In this document: positions 7,249 through 15,840 of the stretch, piece after piece
How the letters are laid out: each line of letters starts with the position of its first letter
Numbering within the stretch: position 1 is the first letter of the stretch
Origin: Vulgatibacter incomptus
GTDB lineage: Bacteria; Myxococcota; Myxococcia; Myxococcales; Vulgatibacteraceae
DNA: 64,000 bases
Reading direction: 5' to 3'
NCBI RefSeq assembly: GCF_001263175.1
Contig: NZ_CP012332.1
Span: 2,477,501 to 2,541,500, forward strand
Position numbers and translations under genes: made by a program
The notes under the pieces: model-generated
Database searches by the model: none
Told to the model about the DNA's origin: nothing
Seen by the model: only the letters and a program-made list of their open reading frames with translations

Positions 7249-10200
7249 TCAGAAGATCTCGCGCCAGGAGAGCAGCACCGGCCTCGGCTTGCCCTGGTTC
7301 GGTTCGGACGAATCGCCGACGGGGCCGGCGCCAGTACCCGTGGGATTGCCCACGCGGAGCACGCCGTCGGGGCCGACGGTGTAGAGCTGGCCGTCGGCCA
7401 TGGTGGGCGTGCTCGGCTTCGTGTTGCTCAGGTCGATCCGGACGGCGGTCTCGTCACCGTCACCCCGCAGATTGCCGCAGGGCACGCACCGCTGGGTGCC
7501 GGTGACGTCCACGCAATACAGCGACGAGACCCCGCTTCCGCAGGTGCTCGCCGTCGGCTTCCAGCTCGTGAACGTGAGCAGCCGGCGCTTGTCGGGCAGG
7601 ATCGACAGTGTGGGGGCGCTCAGGAGCCGCTGGCCGTCGTTGAAGATTCCGTTGAAGGTCCAGCCTTTTTTCTTCCCATCGTCCATGGACGCGTCGGTGC
7701 ACATGTTGCCTGCGTTCGGGACCGTTCCGCCATGCACGGGATCCGTCGGACAGGCGAGGCCGCCCTTGTCCTTCAGGTAATAGGCCCGGAAATCCCAGAA
7801 CTTCCCCTCGTTGGTCTGCTGGTCGGGGCCGACGCCCTTGTCCACGCCGGTGCCGACGAAGAGATAGAGCTCGCCGTTCCCCCGGGGATCGGCGTAGGCC
7901 GCCGGGCGGGAGGTGATCGGGTTGTTGTTTCCGAAGTGGAAGACGTCCTTGCAGGCGTTCGACCACTCATCGGGGCTCGTCGACTTGTACGTGTTGCCAG
8001 TCACCTTCGAGGAGACGAGGGCAATCCGGTCCATCTGCCCCTGGTTCCACCCGCCGACGTAGATGGCGTCCGAGAACGAGTCCTGGTCGAGATCGACCAC
8101 GGGGAGGTCCGCGAGGATCGCGCCGAGGCCGTGCTGGTGGAAGACCTTGAGGAAGCGCCCGGACGCCATGTCCTGGATGAAGACGTGGGCCTGCTCCCCT
8201 TGCGTGCCGGCGCCATGCTCCGGGTACACCCCGGCGAAGGGCATGTTGAGCAGGCGGTAGGAAGACGAGTGGTACCCGGAGGCGTCCCGGAGGGCGGTGT
8301 TGTAGCCGCTGCCGAAGATCGAGAGCCAGGTGGGGAGCGGCGACTTGCCGTCCCGCTTCATGTTCACCACCGCGATGCTGGGGACGCCCCAGGTGCGCCC
8401 GAGGCCGTAGGGCTCGGTCGACAGGCCGTTCACGACGCCTTCGTGGGTCGCCTCCCACAGCGGCTTCGGCTTTAGTGGATCGGTGACGTCGAGGGCCACG
8501 TACCAGGAGCCACCCCACCCCTGCCCGCAGACCAGGACGGTCTTCCAACCGCAGTCGGGATCGCCTTTGCAGGCGAGCATGCCGTCGCCGCCGTTGTCCA
8601 CCGTGAGGACGTCATCCACCCGGCAGGAGAGATCCTGGGAGAAGACGCGCTTGGGAGCGGGATCCGTCAGCGCGGCCAGCGAGACCTTCGCCGCCATGTT
8701 GAACGGCAGGTAGGCCCAGGCCTCCTCCCCGGCCTTCCACTCGGGATCGGTGGAATGCTGGAGGTCGGGGCCCGCGTGGAAGGCGTGGATCATCCCGTCG
8801 TTGGCGCCCACGTAGATCATCGCCGGCCGGTCCCGCCGCGAGGCCTTGAACTCGGGGTAGCCCCAGCGACGGTAGGCGTAGGGCGGCGTGGAGACGATGG
8901 CCGGCGCCGAGTGGTAGAGGTCGCCGAGGGCGTTGCCGCGAGAAGCGCCGTGGAGCCAGTCGACCACCCTCGCCGCGCTGGCCCTGCCGGCGGTGTCGCT
9001 CCGGGCGAGGTTCGTGAGCGCGAGCTGATCGGGGCTCGAGAGCCCGCCGAAGCCCTTCCCGAGGGCATCGCTCCGGAGAACGGCGCCGACCACGCTCTGC
9101 AGGTTCGCGCTCCCGGTGCTGGACGCCGCGACCACGAGCTGCGTGCCCATGTCCAGGGTGACCCCGCCGTCGATCGCGGCAGAGTCTCGCGGGACGGCAG
9201 AGAAGATCCGCCGCGGCTTGGACGAGGGGCGCTCCTGCAGCATCTGCCCGGCGTCGAAGAGACAGGGATTTCCCGCCTGGCCGCAGGCCTTGAGATCGAG
9301 ATGGTTGAAATCGGTGAACGCCCATTCCCCGGGAGGGGAGGTCTGCTCCTGGAAGAGCTGGATCCCGTAGAGGTGCCCCTTGTAGCCGGGCTGCTCGAAG
9401 GCCGAGTAGGCCAGGAAGTTGCGGGAGACCCGGTCGACCTCGGTCCGGGCCTGCGCCACCGTGGAGACGATCGGCGGCATGGGGCTGAACTGGCCCTTCT
9501 GGATCTCGTCGAAGGCCAAGGTCAGCACCTCGGTGAGCTCCCCGGCGCTGGTTGCCTGGAGCGCGACGCCATTGGAGCATCCTCGTCCGATGTCGTTGCA
9601 CCACTCGCCGCCGATGCGGGCCGTCCCGCCCCGCTGCGCGAGCTCGTTCAGGATGGTCGCGCCCTTGACCTCCTTGCCGAAGCCAATCACGTATGCCGGG
9701 AAGCCGGCATCTCGCAGCGCCGTCATCTGATCCTTGGCGTAGTCGGCCTGCGTCTTTCCCTTTCCGCCTTCGTTGGCGCAAGACTCGGGCACACCATCGG
9801 TGAGGAGGATCACCACGTACTTGCGGCACGTCTTTCCTTCCACGTCCGCGGCCTTCACCTTGTCCAGATGCTCCTTCGCCATCTTCAGCGAGGAACCCGT
9901 GGGCGTGCCTCCGCCGAACTGGAGGTTCGTCACCAGCGCGAGGAGCTCGCTCTGGGTGAGGGCCTTGGTGCCGCCGCCTGTGGGCAGTGCCCCGATCACC
10001 TCCGATGCACACGAGTCGCTCGTCGCCTTCGACCCGCCGGTCCCGCGCTTGGTGCTCTTCGGGAACTCCTCGAGGCCAAGCGTGATCCCGTCCAACGTGG
10101 GGATGAGCTGGAGGAGCGTGGAGCGGAGGGCCTCCATGCGCGACTGGTTCTTGGCCTTGCTGCAGAGAGGCAGGCGCCCGCAGACGTTGGAGCACGCCGG

Positions 10201-10596
10201 CTTCGCCAGGCAGGCGCTGGTGCACGCGGTGCCCTTGGTGGGGCACGGCGTGCGATCCTTCGGACAGCATTCGGGCTGGTTCTTGCCTCCGCAATTGCTC
10301 TTGGTCGAGCACTTCGACGAGTCGTAGCAAGTGCTGGAATCGTAGCAAGACGTCCGGTCGCAGCATTCCCATTCGGGCTGGCTCGAGCGGTCCTCACAGC
10401 AAGGCTCGAGCTCCGCATCCTTGGTGTCCATCGAGCCGGACGTGTCAGCGATGAACAGCACGTAGGGAGGCGGGCCCGCCGTCCGCTCCGTGGAGTAGAG
10501 GTAGTCCGCCGACGAGAACCCGGGCAGCAGACACGTCGCGAGAACGATCGCGGTCAGGCTCTTCTCGATCCACCTGGATCCCGAAAATCGATTCAT
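7249..10596 (-). CDS. pilY1: PilY1-type type IV pilus tip/assembly protein
   Basis: This 1115-residue exported protein is the large tip-associated factor of type IV pili, needed for pilus extension and often for adhesion or surface sensing. A signal peptide ends near residue 30 (GFSSA). The VWA domain begins 'PPYVLFIADTSGSM' with MIDAS residues Asp51, Ser53 and Ser55. Straight after it comes an unusual insertion with 16 Cys in residues 66-145. The VWA domain resumes at about 150-400. The C-terminal half is the PilC/PilY1 beta-propeller, including a calcium loop of the form DxDxDxxxD in 'VVDLDQDSFSDAIYVG'. The ATG at 10596 was chosen because it is one base after the pilX stop. A GTG at 10629 would overlap pilX by 32 bases. 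Confidence 0.92.
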   Translation of the reverse strand: MNRFSGSRWIEKSLTAIVLATCLLPGFSSADYLYSTERTAGPPPYVLFIADTSGSMDTKDAELEPCCEDRSSQPEWECCDRTSCYDSSTCYDSSKCSTKSNCGGKNQPECCPKDRTPCPTKGTACTSACLAKPACSNVCGRLPLCSKAKNQSRMEALRSTLLQLIPTLDGITLGLEEFPKSTKRGTGGSKATSDSCASEVIGALPTGGGTKALTQSELLALVTNLQFGGGTPTGSSLKMAKEHLDKVKAADVEGKTCRKYVVILLTDGVPESCANEGGKGKTQADYAKDQMTALRDAGFPAYVIGFGKEVKGATILNELAQRGGTARIGGEWCNDIGRGCSNGVALQATSAGELTEVLTLAFDEIQKGQFSPMPPIVSTVAQARTEVDRVSRNFLAYSAFEQPGYKGHLYGIQLFQEQTSPPGEWAFTDFNHLDLKACGQAGNPCLFDAGQMLQERPSSKPRRIFSAVPRDSAAIDGGVTLDMGTQLVVAASSTGSANLQSVVGAVLRSDALGKGFGGLSSPDQLALTNLARSDTAGRASAARVVDWLHGASRGNALGDLYHSAPAIVSTPPYAYRRWGYPEFKASRRDRPAMIYVGANDGMIHAFHAGPDLQHSTDPEWKAGEEAWAYLPFNMAAKVSLAALTDPAPKRVFSQDLSCRVDDVLTVDNGGDGMLACKGDPDCGWKTVLVCGQGWGGSWYVALDVTDPLKPKPLWEATHEGVVNGLSTEPYGLGRTWGVPSIAVVNMKRDGKSPLPTWLSIFGSGYNTALRDASGYHSSSYRLLNMPFAGVYPEHGAGTQGEQAHVFIQDMASGRFLKVFHQHGLGAILADLPVVDLDQDSFSDAIYVGGWNQGQMDRIALVSSKVTGNTYKSTSPDEWSNACKDVFHFGNNNPITSRPAAYADPRGNGELYLFVGTGVDKGVGPDQQTNEGKFWDFRAYYLKDKGGLACPTDPVHGGTVPNAGNMCTDASMDDGKKKGWTFNGIFNDGQRLLSAPTLSILPDKRRLLTFTSWKPTASTCGSGVSSLYCVDVTGTQRCVPCGNLRGDGDETAVRIDLSNTKPSTPTMADGQLYTVGPDGVLRVGNPTGTGAGPVGDSSEPNQGKPRPVLLSWREIF

Positions 10597-10597
10597 C

Positions 10598-11149
10598 TCA
10601 GATCCCGCTGTAGCCGGTGGAGGTCCCACCCGTGGTTTCCACTCCCGTGTTGCCGGCAGTGGAGCCGATGTCTCCGTAGCCGCCGGTGTCGCCGGTCATC
10701 ACGACCACCGCGCTCAAGCGGCTCCTGGCGACGATCCTTTCGCCGCTGAGGATGCGACCCTCGACGATCACCTGCGCCCCGCCTGCTGCCGGGGCGCCCC
10801 CCCACGCCACGTACTCCGCCCGGAGCCCGGGAGGCGCCGGCACCTCCCTGGGCGTCTCCGTGAACGGAGCGCCGGACAAGGGGTCGGAGAACTCCGTTCC
10901 TCCGCTCGCGGCCCGCTGGTCGAGGACGAGCGAAGGCTGGAAGCCGACGAGGAGGTGCGAGAGGCCGGTCTCCGCCGCGGCCCGCGCCAGCGCGGAACGC
11001 TCGCGCGCCTCGGCGGCGAGGCGATCGCTCGAGGCCACGTAGAGGGTGGTGGTGCCCACGATGGTCACCACGACGAGGGCGAGGAGCACGAGCAGGAGCG
11101 TGAAGCCCCTCTCGTCCGCCCGCCGCGATGTCGACGTAGATGCGTCCAC
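10598..11149 (-). CDS. pilX: PilX-like minor pilin
   Basis: This 183-residue prepilin has a short basic leader and a prepilin peptidase site after Gly15 ('DERGFTLLLVLLALVVVTIV'). Position 5 of the mature protein is Leu rather than Glu, as is normal for PilX/GspK-type tip subunits. The rest is a soluble domain of the PilX N-terminal family ('AEARERSALARAAAETGLSH'). It should sit in the priming tip complex with FimT, PilV and PilW. It follows pilW by about 12 bases and runs directly into pilY1. Confidence 0.85.
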   Translation of the reverse strand: MDASTSTSRRADERGFTLLLVLLALVVVTIVGTTTLYVASSDRLAAEARERSALARAAAETGLSHLLVGFQPSLVLDQRAASGGTEFSDPLSGAPFTETPREVPAPPGLRAEYVAWGGAPAAGGAQVIVEGRILSGERIVARSRLSAVVVMTGDTGGYGDIGSTAGNTGVETTGGTSTGYSGI

Positions 11150-11161
11150 GGAAGGGTCCTC

Positions 11162-12219
11162 CTACTGCAAGAAGCTCGAGAGCGCCTTGAGCTCGAAGCT
11201 GCTCTCCATCAGGGAAACCCGCGCCGTCCCCGGCCGGGAGCCACCGAGGTCGACGCCACCGGAGAAATTCGGATCGTTTCTCGGCTCGACCACCTTGAAG
11301 GCCACGCTCACCGCGCGGATCCGGTTGACGTCGAGGACGTAGCGGAGGTCGTCGGCGAAGCTCGGCGTCAGCAGGGTGGCGCTCGAGGTGGTGTCCCTTC
11401 GCAGGCCGACGATCTGCGGGGCGTAGCCCGGCGACGTCGTCGGCGGCAGGTAGGGCGGCACCGCCGACACCGGCGCCGCCGCCCAGACCGTGGCGTCGGC
11501 GGGGAAGGCGAAGAAGCGCACGGGCGGAAGCAGGAAGGAGCGCGTCCTCGTCGCACGCTGGGTGAATGCCGGGTCGCCCACGTAGACGTCGCCGGGGACG
11601 CTCATCACCTGATAGAGGAAGACCGAGTAGTCCCGGCGGTTGTCGAAGGTGACGCCGTCCGGGCTGGAGCGCATCTGGTTGTCGACCACCACGTCGTCGA
11701 GGAGCACCTCGACCCTGGGTGCCTGTCCCCGAACGAGAAGGGATTCGAGATCCTCTCGAGGCGACCCACGTAGCCCGTGCGCGTGCCTCCCAGCGAGACA
11801 GGCCCTGCGGTCCTGGGCACGAACTGGTAGGTCACGACGTTGTCTCCGTTGGCCGCGAACGGTCCGGACGGGAGGACGTCGTCGGCGGTCCCGAGGATGC
11901 CGTCCGGTCCTGCGCCCCACGCGTAACGGGCGATGGTGATCCGCCAGGGGTGGGGCTCGAGGATCGCGGCGCAGCCAAAGGGCGCGCCCGCCCCGAGGCA
12001 GGGATCGGGGAGGAGCTGCACCGAATCGCCGGCGGAGCGGATGTCCCTGCCGATCAGGTCCAGGGCGATCCGCCCGCGGGAGGTGAGCTCCGTGGCGCGC
12101 TCCTGGGCGGCGGAGGCCTCGCTCGCGCGGGTGATGAAGGCGAACGCCGCCGCGACGACCACCAGGGAGATCGTGCCGGCGACCATCAGCTCGATGAGAG
12201 AGAAGCCACGCTCCCGCAT
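11162..12219 (-). pseudogene. pilW: PilW-like minor pilin, interrupted by a one-base frameshift
   Basis: The ATG at 12219 begins MRERGFSLIELMVAG, a type IV prepilin leader cleaved after Gly5 with Glu at mature position 5. This frame runs through 'RTGYVGRLERISNPFSF'. The sequence then continues in another frame as 'GQAPRVEVLLDDVVVDNQ' to the stop at 11162. The join is the CCCC run 11727-11730 (GGGG in the coding strand). One extra G gives 'FGGQAPRVEV' and an intact protein of about 352 residues, the usual PilW size. The start overlaps the pilV stop by one base (TGATG). All other genes of the operon are intact, so an assembly error is at least as likely as a mutation. Confidence 0.8.
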
Positions 12220-12773
12220 CACCAGCTCCCGACCAGTACGGCGGAGACGTGGCGTGCCTGTACGCCGCTCGTCCCCTGCCAGAGCACCTTGACCAGCGCG
12301 TCGATGGAGCCCGTCGGATAGCCGGCGGGGGCCGCGGCGAGGCGGTAGCACACCCAGTACACGTTGCCCTCGAAGCGGAACGCCAGGGGGCCCACCCCGT
12401 AGTTCGTCCCGGGCCCGGGGTCGACCGCGCCTGCGGGGTTGCAGCCCGCGATGGCGCCTCCGTTCCCGTTGACGGCCTCGTCGATCCGGTAGGGGAGCCT
12501 GTCGGCGGCCCAGGCGTTGGCAGCGGTGACGGCTACACCCTCGGAGAGACCGGACACCGGCCCGGCCATGCCGCCGTCGAAGCGCACCTCGGTTCGCAGC
12601 CGCTCCAGGATCTCGTTCCCGAGATGCTGGGCGGCGGAGACCTTGCGCGCCTGCACCGAGCGGGCGATCGAGTAGCCGATGAGCTGGGCGCTGCCGACGA
12701 GGCCGATGGCCAACACGGCCATGGCCACGAGGACCTCCACCAGTGTGAAACCTCGTTTCACGGACAGACCCAT
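12219..12773 (-). CDS. pilV: PilV-like minor pilin
   Basis: This 184-residue prepilin starts MGLSVKRGFTLVEVLVAM. Cleavage is expected after Gly8, giving N-terminal Phe and Glu5. The hydrophobic N-terminal helix is followed by the PilV-type soluble domain ('AAQHLGNEILERLRTEVRF'). The ATG at 12773 lies inside the end of fimT (16-base overlap), which supports translational coupling. It is a subunit of the minor pilin complex that primes pilus assembly. Confidence 0.85.
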   Translation of the reverse strand: MGLSVKRGFTLVEVLVAMAVLAIGLVGSAQLIGYSIARSVQARKVSAAQHLGNEILERLRTEVRFDGGMAGPVSGLSEGVAVTAANAWAADRLPYRIDEAVNGNGGAIAGCNPAGAVDPGPGTNYGVGPLAFRFEGNVYWVCYRLAAAPAGYPTGSIDALVKVLWQGTSGVQARHVSAVLVGSW

Positions 12774-13315
12774 CCGTTCCCCTCGCGGCGATAGGTCCGG
12801 GTCATCCCGAGGCCGCTCCGGACGCCGACCGCCCGGATGTTCCGAGTCGGCCCCTCGCGAGGGACGAAGACCAGGGAGTCGCCGGTGAGGGCCGAGGTCT
12901 GGACCTCGCCGGACGGCAGGAAGGTGATCGCGCCGCCCGCGCAGAGGGAGCAGGCCGGGAGCGCCGCCTCCCCCTGGCATCCGAGCGCGATCGCGTTCGG
13001 CCCGAGGAGGATCCCGGTCTCGAAGCAAGCGGTGTCGAACACGCGGCCGGCGGCGCCGACGTCGGCGATCGAGTAGCTCGAGGCACACGCGCCGGATCCA
13101 CCGGTGACGACCGTGAGGCGGACGGGGCGGTTCGTGCGGGCCGCGATCGCCGAGGCGCTGCGCACCGCTCCCCGAAATCGTGCCGCGGCGCCCGCCGCGC
13201 GGTAGCCGGGCAGCGTGCTCTGGATCGCCCAGGTCGACACGCCGAGCAGGATCCCCACGATGGTGATCACGAGCGCCAGCTCGATCAGGGTGAATCCGTG
13301 ATCCCGACTTGCCAT
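12758..13315 (-). CDS. fimT: FimT/GspH-type minor pilin
   Basis: This 185-residue prepilin, MASRDHGFTLIELALVITIVG, is cleaved after Gly7 and has Glu at mature position 5. The rest matches the GspH/FimT fold, with 'RFRGAVRSASAIAARTNRPVRL' after the helix and a late 'FLPSGEVQTS' strand. It is the first gene of the pilus operon fimT-pilV-pilW-pilX-pilY1-TPR. The 191 bp upstream should carry the operon promoter. Confidence 0.87.
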   Translation of the reverse strand: MASRDHGFTLIELALVITIVGILLGVSTWAIQSTLPGYRAAGAAARFRGAVRSASAIAARTNRPVRLTVVTGGSGACASSYSIADVGAAGRVFDTACFETGILLGPNAIALGCQGEAALPACSLCAGGAITFLPSGEVQTSALTGDSLVFVPREGPTRNIRAVGVRSGLGMTRTYRREGNGWVCP

Positions 13316-13446
13316 GGGCCGCCTCTGCCCGCCTGGCCAGTGGAAGCGCTTTTTCGAGGAACGGCGGTTCCAAACCGTCCACTACCAGGCGATCCGGTGC
13401 ACCATTCCCGAGGCATGGAGGGGAATCAACCCCATGTTTTATGAAA

Positions 13447-13462
13447 TCACACATTCATGTGA
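13447..13462. repeat. inverted repeat upstream of the pilus operon
   Basis: TCACACATTCATGTGA has perfect 5-bp arms (TCACA / TGTGA) around six bases. Related CACAT/ATGTG words recur nearby at 13470-13500. It may be an operator for the pilus operon. No clear -35/-10 or -24/-12 pair was seen in the same gap. Confidence 0.35.
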
Positions 13463-13506
13463 GGCGACACATTCGCCCATCGCCCCACATGAAACCACAT
13501 GCGATC

Positions 13507-14727
13507 TCAGGCCCGGCGCAGGCGGCGCGCTGCCTCGGCCACCTTCGCGACGCCCTCGTCGAGCTCCGCGTCCGAGAGGTAGGGGGCCGGCCCGAGCCGC
13601 ACGATCTCGCCGCGGGCGTCGACGAAGACTCCCGCCTCGCGGAGCGCACCCACGAGCTCCTGCGGGAACGCGCAGCGGAGCGCGACGAAGCCGCCACGGC
13701 GCTCGGGATCCCGCGACGAGACGACCTCCAGGCCGGCCTCCTCCGCTTTGAGCTCGCCCAGGCGATCGAGGATCCGCGAGGTCTGCCGGAGCGAGATCGC
13801 CCGCAGGCGCTCCGGCGTGAGGCCGTGGCTTTCGAAGTGATCTAGGACTGCGGCGGCACGGTAGAACGGCCCCGCGTCGTACGTGGAGCCGGCGAAGCGG
13901 CTGGAGCCCTTGCCGAAGCCGACGGGGCGCGCCCCCTCGCCGCGGGGCTGAGCCAGATCGGCGAAGTCGGCGAACCAGCCGGTGTAAACCGGCTTGCGGT
14001 CGCTGCCCGGCGGCACCCGCATGAAGCAGCACGCCTCGCCGAACTGCGCGTACTTGTAGCCGCCTGCGACGACGTAGACCTCGCCCGGGAGCGAGGCCAG
14101 GGGCAGCGGCACCACGTTGAACGCGTGGTAGACGTCCAGGAGGAGCGGCGCACCCACCTCCGCGGCTCGTGCGGCGATCGCCTGGAGGTCGCGGAGGACC
14201 CAGCCGTCCTCGAAGAAGACGGCGCTCAGGGCCACCAGCGAAGTGCCCGGCGCGATGGCGTCCACGATCCGCGCCTCGAGGCCCTCGCGTTTCCGTGCGT
14301 CGACCCAGTCCACGCGGACCCCGGCCTCCTGCAGACGCCGGAGCTGCCGGTCCAGGGAGTGGAACTCGCCCGAGGTGGTGACGACCCGGGTCCGGGAGTC
14401 GAAGGGCCAGCAGCTCAGGAGCCGGAACGCCAGCTCGTGGGTGTTCTGCCCGAAGACGAGGGAGGCCGCCTCCGACTCGCCGTAGCCGAGCCTCTGGGCC
14501 ACGCCGCGCGCCACCCTGGCGACCACGGCGTCGACGGCCTCGGACCACTTGTCGTCCACGAAGGCCGCGGCGTCCCCGAAGGCATGGACCAGGGCGTCCC
14601 GGGCGACGTCGGGCCAGGCCTGGTGGGAGTGGCCGGTGAGGAGGATCCGCCCGGGCCGGAGAAAGGACTCGTAGGCCTCGCGGAACGAGGGCGGGGCATG
14701 AGCATCGAGGGAGTCGGTCCGCATCAT
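13507..14727 (-). CDS. kynureninase-like PLP-dependent enzyme
   Basis: This 406-residue protein has an aminotransferase class V fold. The PLP lysine is Lys225 in 'VVAGGYKYAQFGEACCFMR'. Asp198 and His201 in 'LLLDVYHAFNVVPL' match the cofactor-binding stretch. 'QNTHELAFRLLSCW' and 'TTSGEFHSLDRQLRRL' resemble kynureninase. Kynureninase cleaves kynurenine to anthranilate and alanine. No other tryptophan-degradation gene lies nearby, so cysteine desulfurase-like or another beta-elimination activity remains possible. It is monocistronic, on the minus strand, and diverges from the E1 genes at 14830. Confidence 0.7.
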   Translation of the reverse strand: MMRTDSLDAHAPPSFREAYESFLRPGRILLTGHSHQAWPDVARDALVHAFGDAAAFVDDKWSEAVDAVVARVARGVAQRLGYGESEAASLVFGQNTHELAFRLLSCWPFDSRTRVVTTSGEFHSLDRQLRRLQEAGVRVDWVDARKREGLEARIVDAIAPGTSLVALSAVFFEDGWVLRDLQAIAARAAEVGAPLLLDVYHAFNVVPLPLASLPGEVYVVAGGYKYAQFGEACCFMRVPPGSDRKPVYTGWFADFADLAQPRGEGARPVGFGKGSSRFAGSTYDAGPFYRAAAVLDHFESHGLTPERLRAISLRQTSRILDRLGELKAEEAGLEVVSSRDPERRGGFVALRCAFPQELVGALREAGVFVDARGEIVRLGPAPYLSDAELDEGVAKVAEAARRLRRA

Positions 14728-14829
14728 CCCGCCACGATAGCGCAGCGCATCACGAAATCATCTGGGGATGAAGACCGGCGGCATTTGGGCTATAGGGGTT
14801 CCGCCCCTTGAAAGGCCAGGAGATCCAGC

Positions 14830-15837
14830 ATGTCCCGTCCACGTCTCGTAGGAGCCGAAAAATCGGCGCCGTCGCTTGCCCCCGACCTTCTGGTGCGCAT
14901 GCACGACCTGATGGTGAAGGCGCGCGTCCTCGAGGAGCGGCTGATCCAGATGTACAAGCAGGGTGACGGCTACTTCTGGATTGGCGGCCCCGGTGAGGAG
15001 GCGTTCAACGTCCCCCTGGGCCTGCTGATCAAGAAGGGTCAGGGCCCCGCCTTCGACTACCTCCACTTCCACTACCGGCAGTCGGCCACCTTCCTCGCCA
15101 TGGGCGAGGAGCCCATCGGCGCCCTCAGGCAGATGAAGAACACCGCCACCGACCCCTACAGCGGCGGCAGGAACTTCGCGGGCCACTTCTCGAAGCGCGC
15201 ATGGAACCTGGCGCCGGTGACCTCGCCCATCGAGGTGCAGTACGCGATGGCGCCGGGGACCGCGATGGCCCAGAAGCGCCACGGGGGCGACGGTATCAGC
15301 ATCGTCACCGGAGGCGACGCCGGCACGGCCGAGGGCGATTTCGCCTCGTGCCTGGTGTGGAGCTCCCGCCCGGGGAACGAGCTGCCGGTGCTGATGATCG
15401 TGACCCACAACAAGTGGGGCATCTCCACCGCTTCCGACACCCAGCAGGGACCGAAGAACATCGCCGACCGCGCGACCGCCTTCGGGATCCGGAACAAGAC
15501 CATCGAGGGCAACGATCCGGTGGTCGCGTACCAGGAGCTCCAGGAGGCCATGGACTACGTGCGCAAGGAGCGCAAGCCGTTCCTCCTCGAGGCCAGGGTC
15601 TCGCGGCTCTTCGGGCACTCCTCCGCCTCCGGCGCGAACATGGTCGAGGGCGAGCTCGATTGCATCTCGGCCTTCGAGGAGAAGCTCGAGGCCAGCGGCA
15701 TCCTCACCCGTTCGCAGATGGACGAGGTTCGCGAGCGCTACACCGCCGAGATGTCGGCGATGGCGAAGCAGGTCCGCGAGGAGCCTCAGCCGAAGCCCGA
15801 AGACATCTGGAACCACATCTTCTTCGAAGGGAAGTAA
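14830..15837 (+). CDS. 2-oxoacid dehydrogenase E1 component, alpha subunit (orphan pair)
   Basis: This 335-residue thiamine-diphosphate enzyme subunit decarboxylates a 2-oxoacid as half of an alpha2beta2 E1. The ThDP motif is 'GGDAGTAEGDFAS' followed about 30 residues later by 'THNKWGIST'. The RBS is AGGAG nine bases before the ATG. The partner beta gene starts three bases after its stop. It is only distantly like the second E1-alpha at 32.9-34.2 kb, so the two are probably not recent duplicates. A branched-chain 2-oxoacid substrate is plausible, since myxobacteria make iso-branched fatty acids from such precursors, but sequence alone does not settle it. No E2 or E3 gene is adjacent. Confidence 0.82.
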   Translation: MSRPRLVGAEKSAPSLAPDLLVRMHDLMVKARVLEERLIQMYKQGDGYFWIGGPGEEAFNVPLGLLIKKGQGPAFDYLHFHYRQSATFLAMGEEPIGALRQMKNTATDPYSGGRNFAGHFSKRAWNLAPVTSPIEVQYAMAPGTAMAQKRHGGDGISIVTGGDAGTAEGDFASCLVWSSRPGNELPVLMIVTHNKWGISTASDTQQGPKNIADRATAFGIRNKTIEGNDPVVAYQELQEAMDYVRKERKPFLLEARVSRLFGHSSASGANMVEGELDCISAFEEKLEASGILTRSQMDEVRERYTAEMSAMAKQVREEPQPKPEDIWNHIFFEGK

Positions 15838-15840
15838 GCA

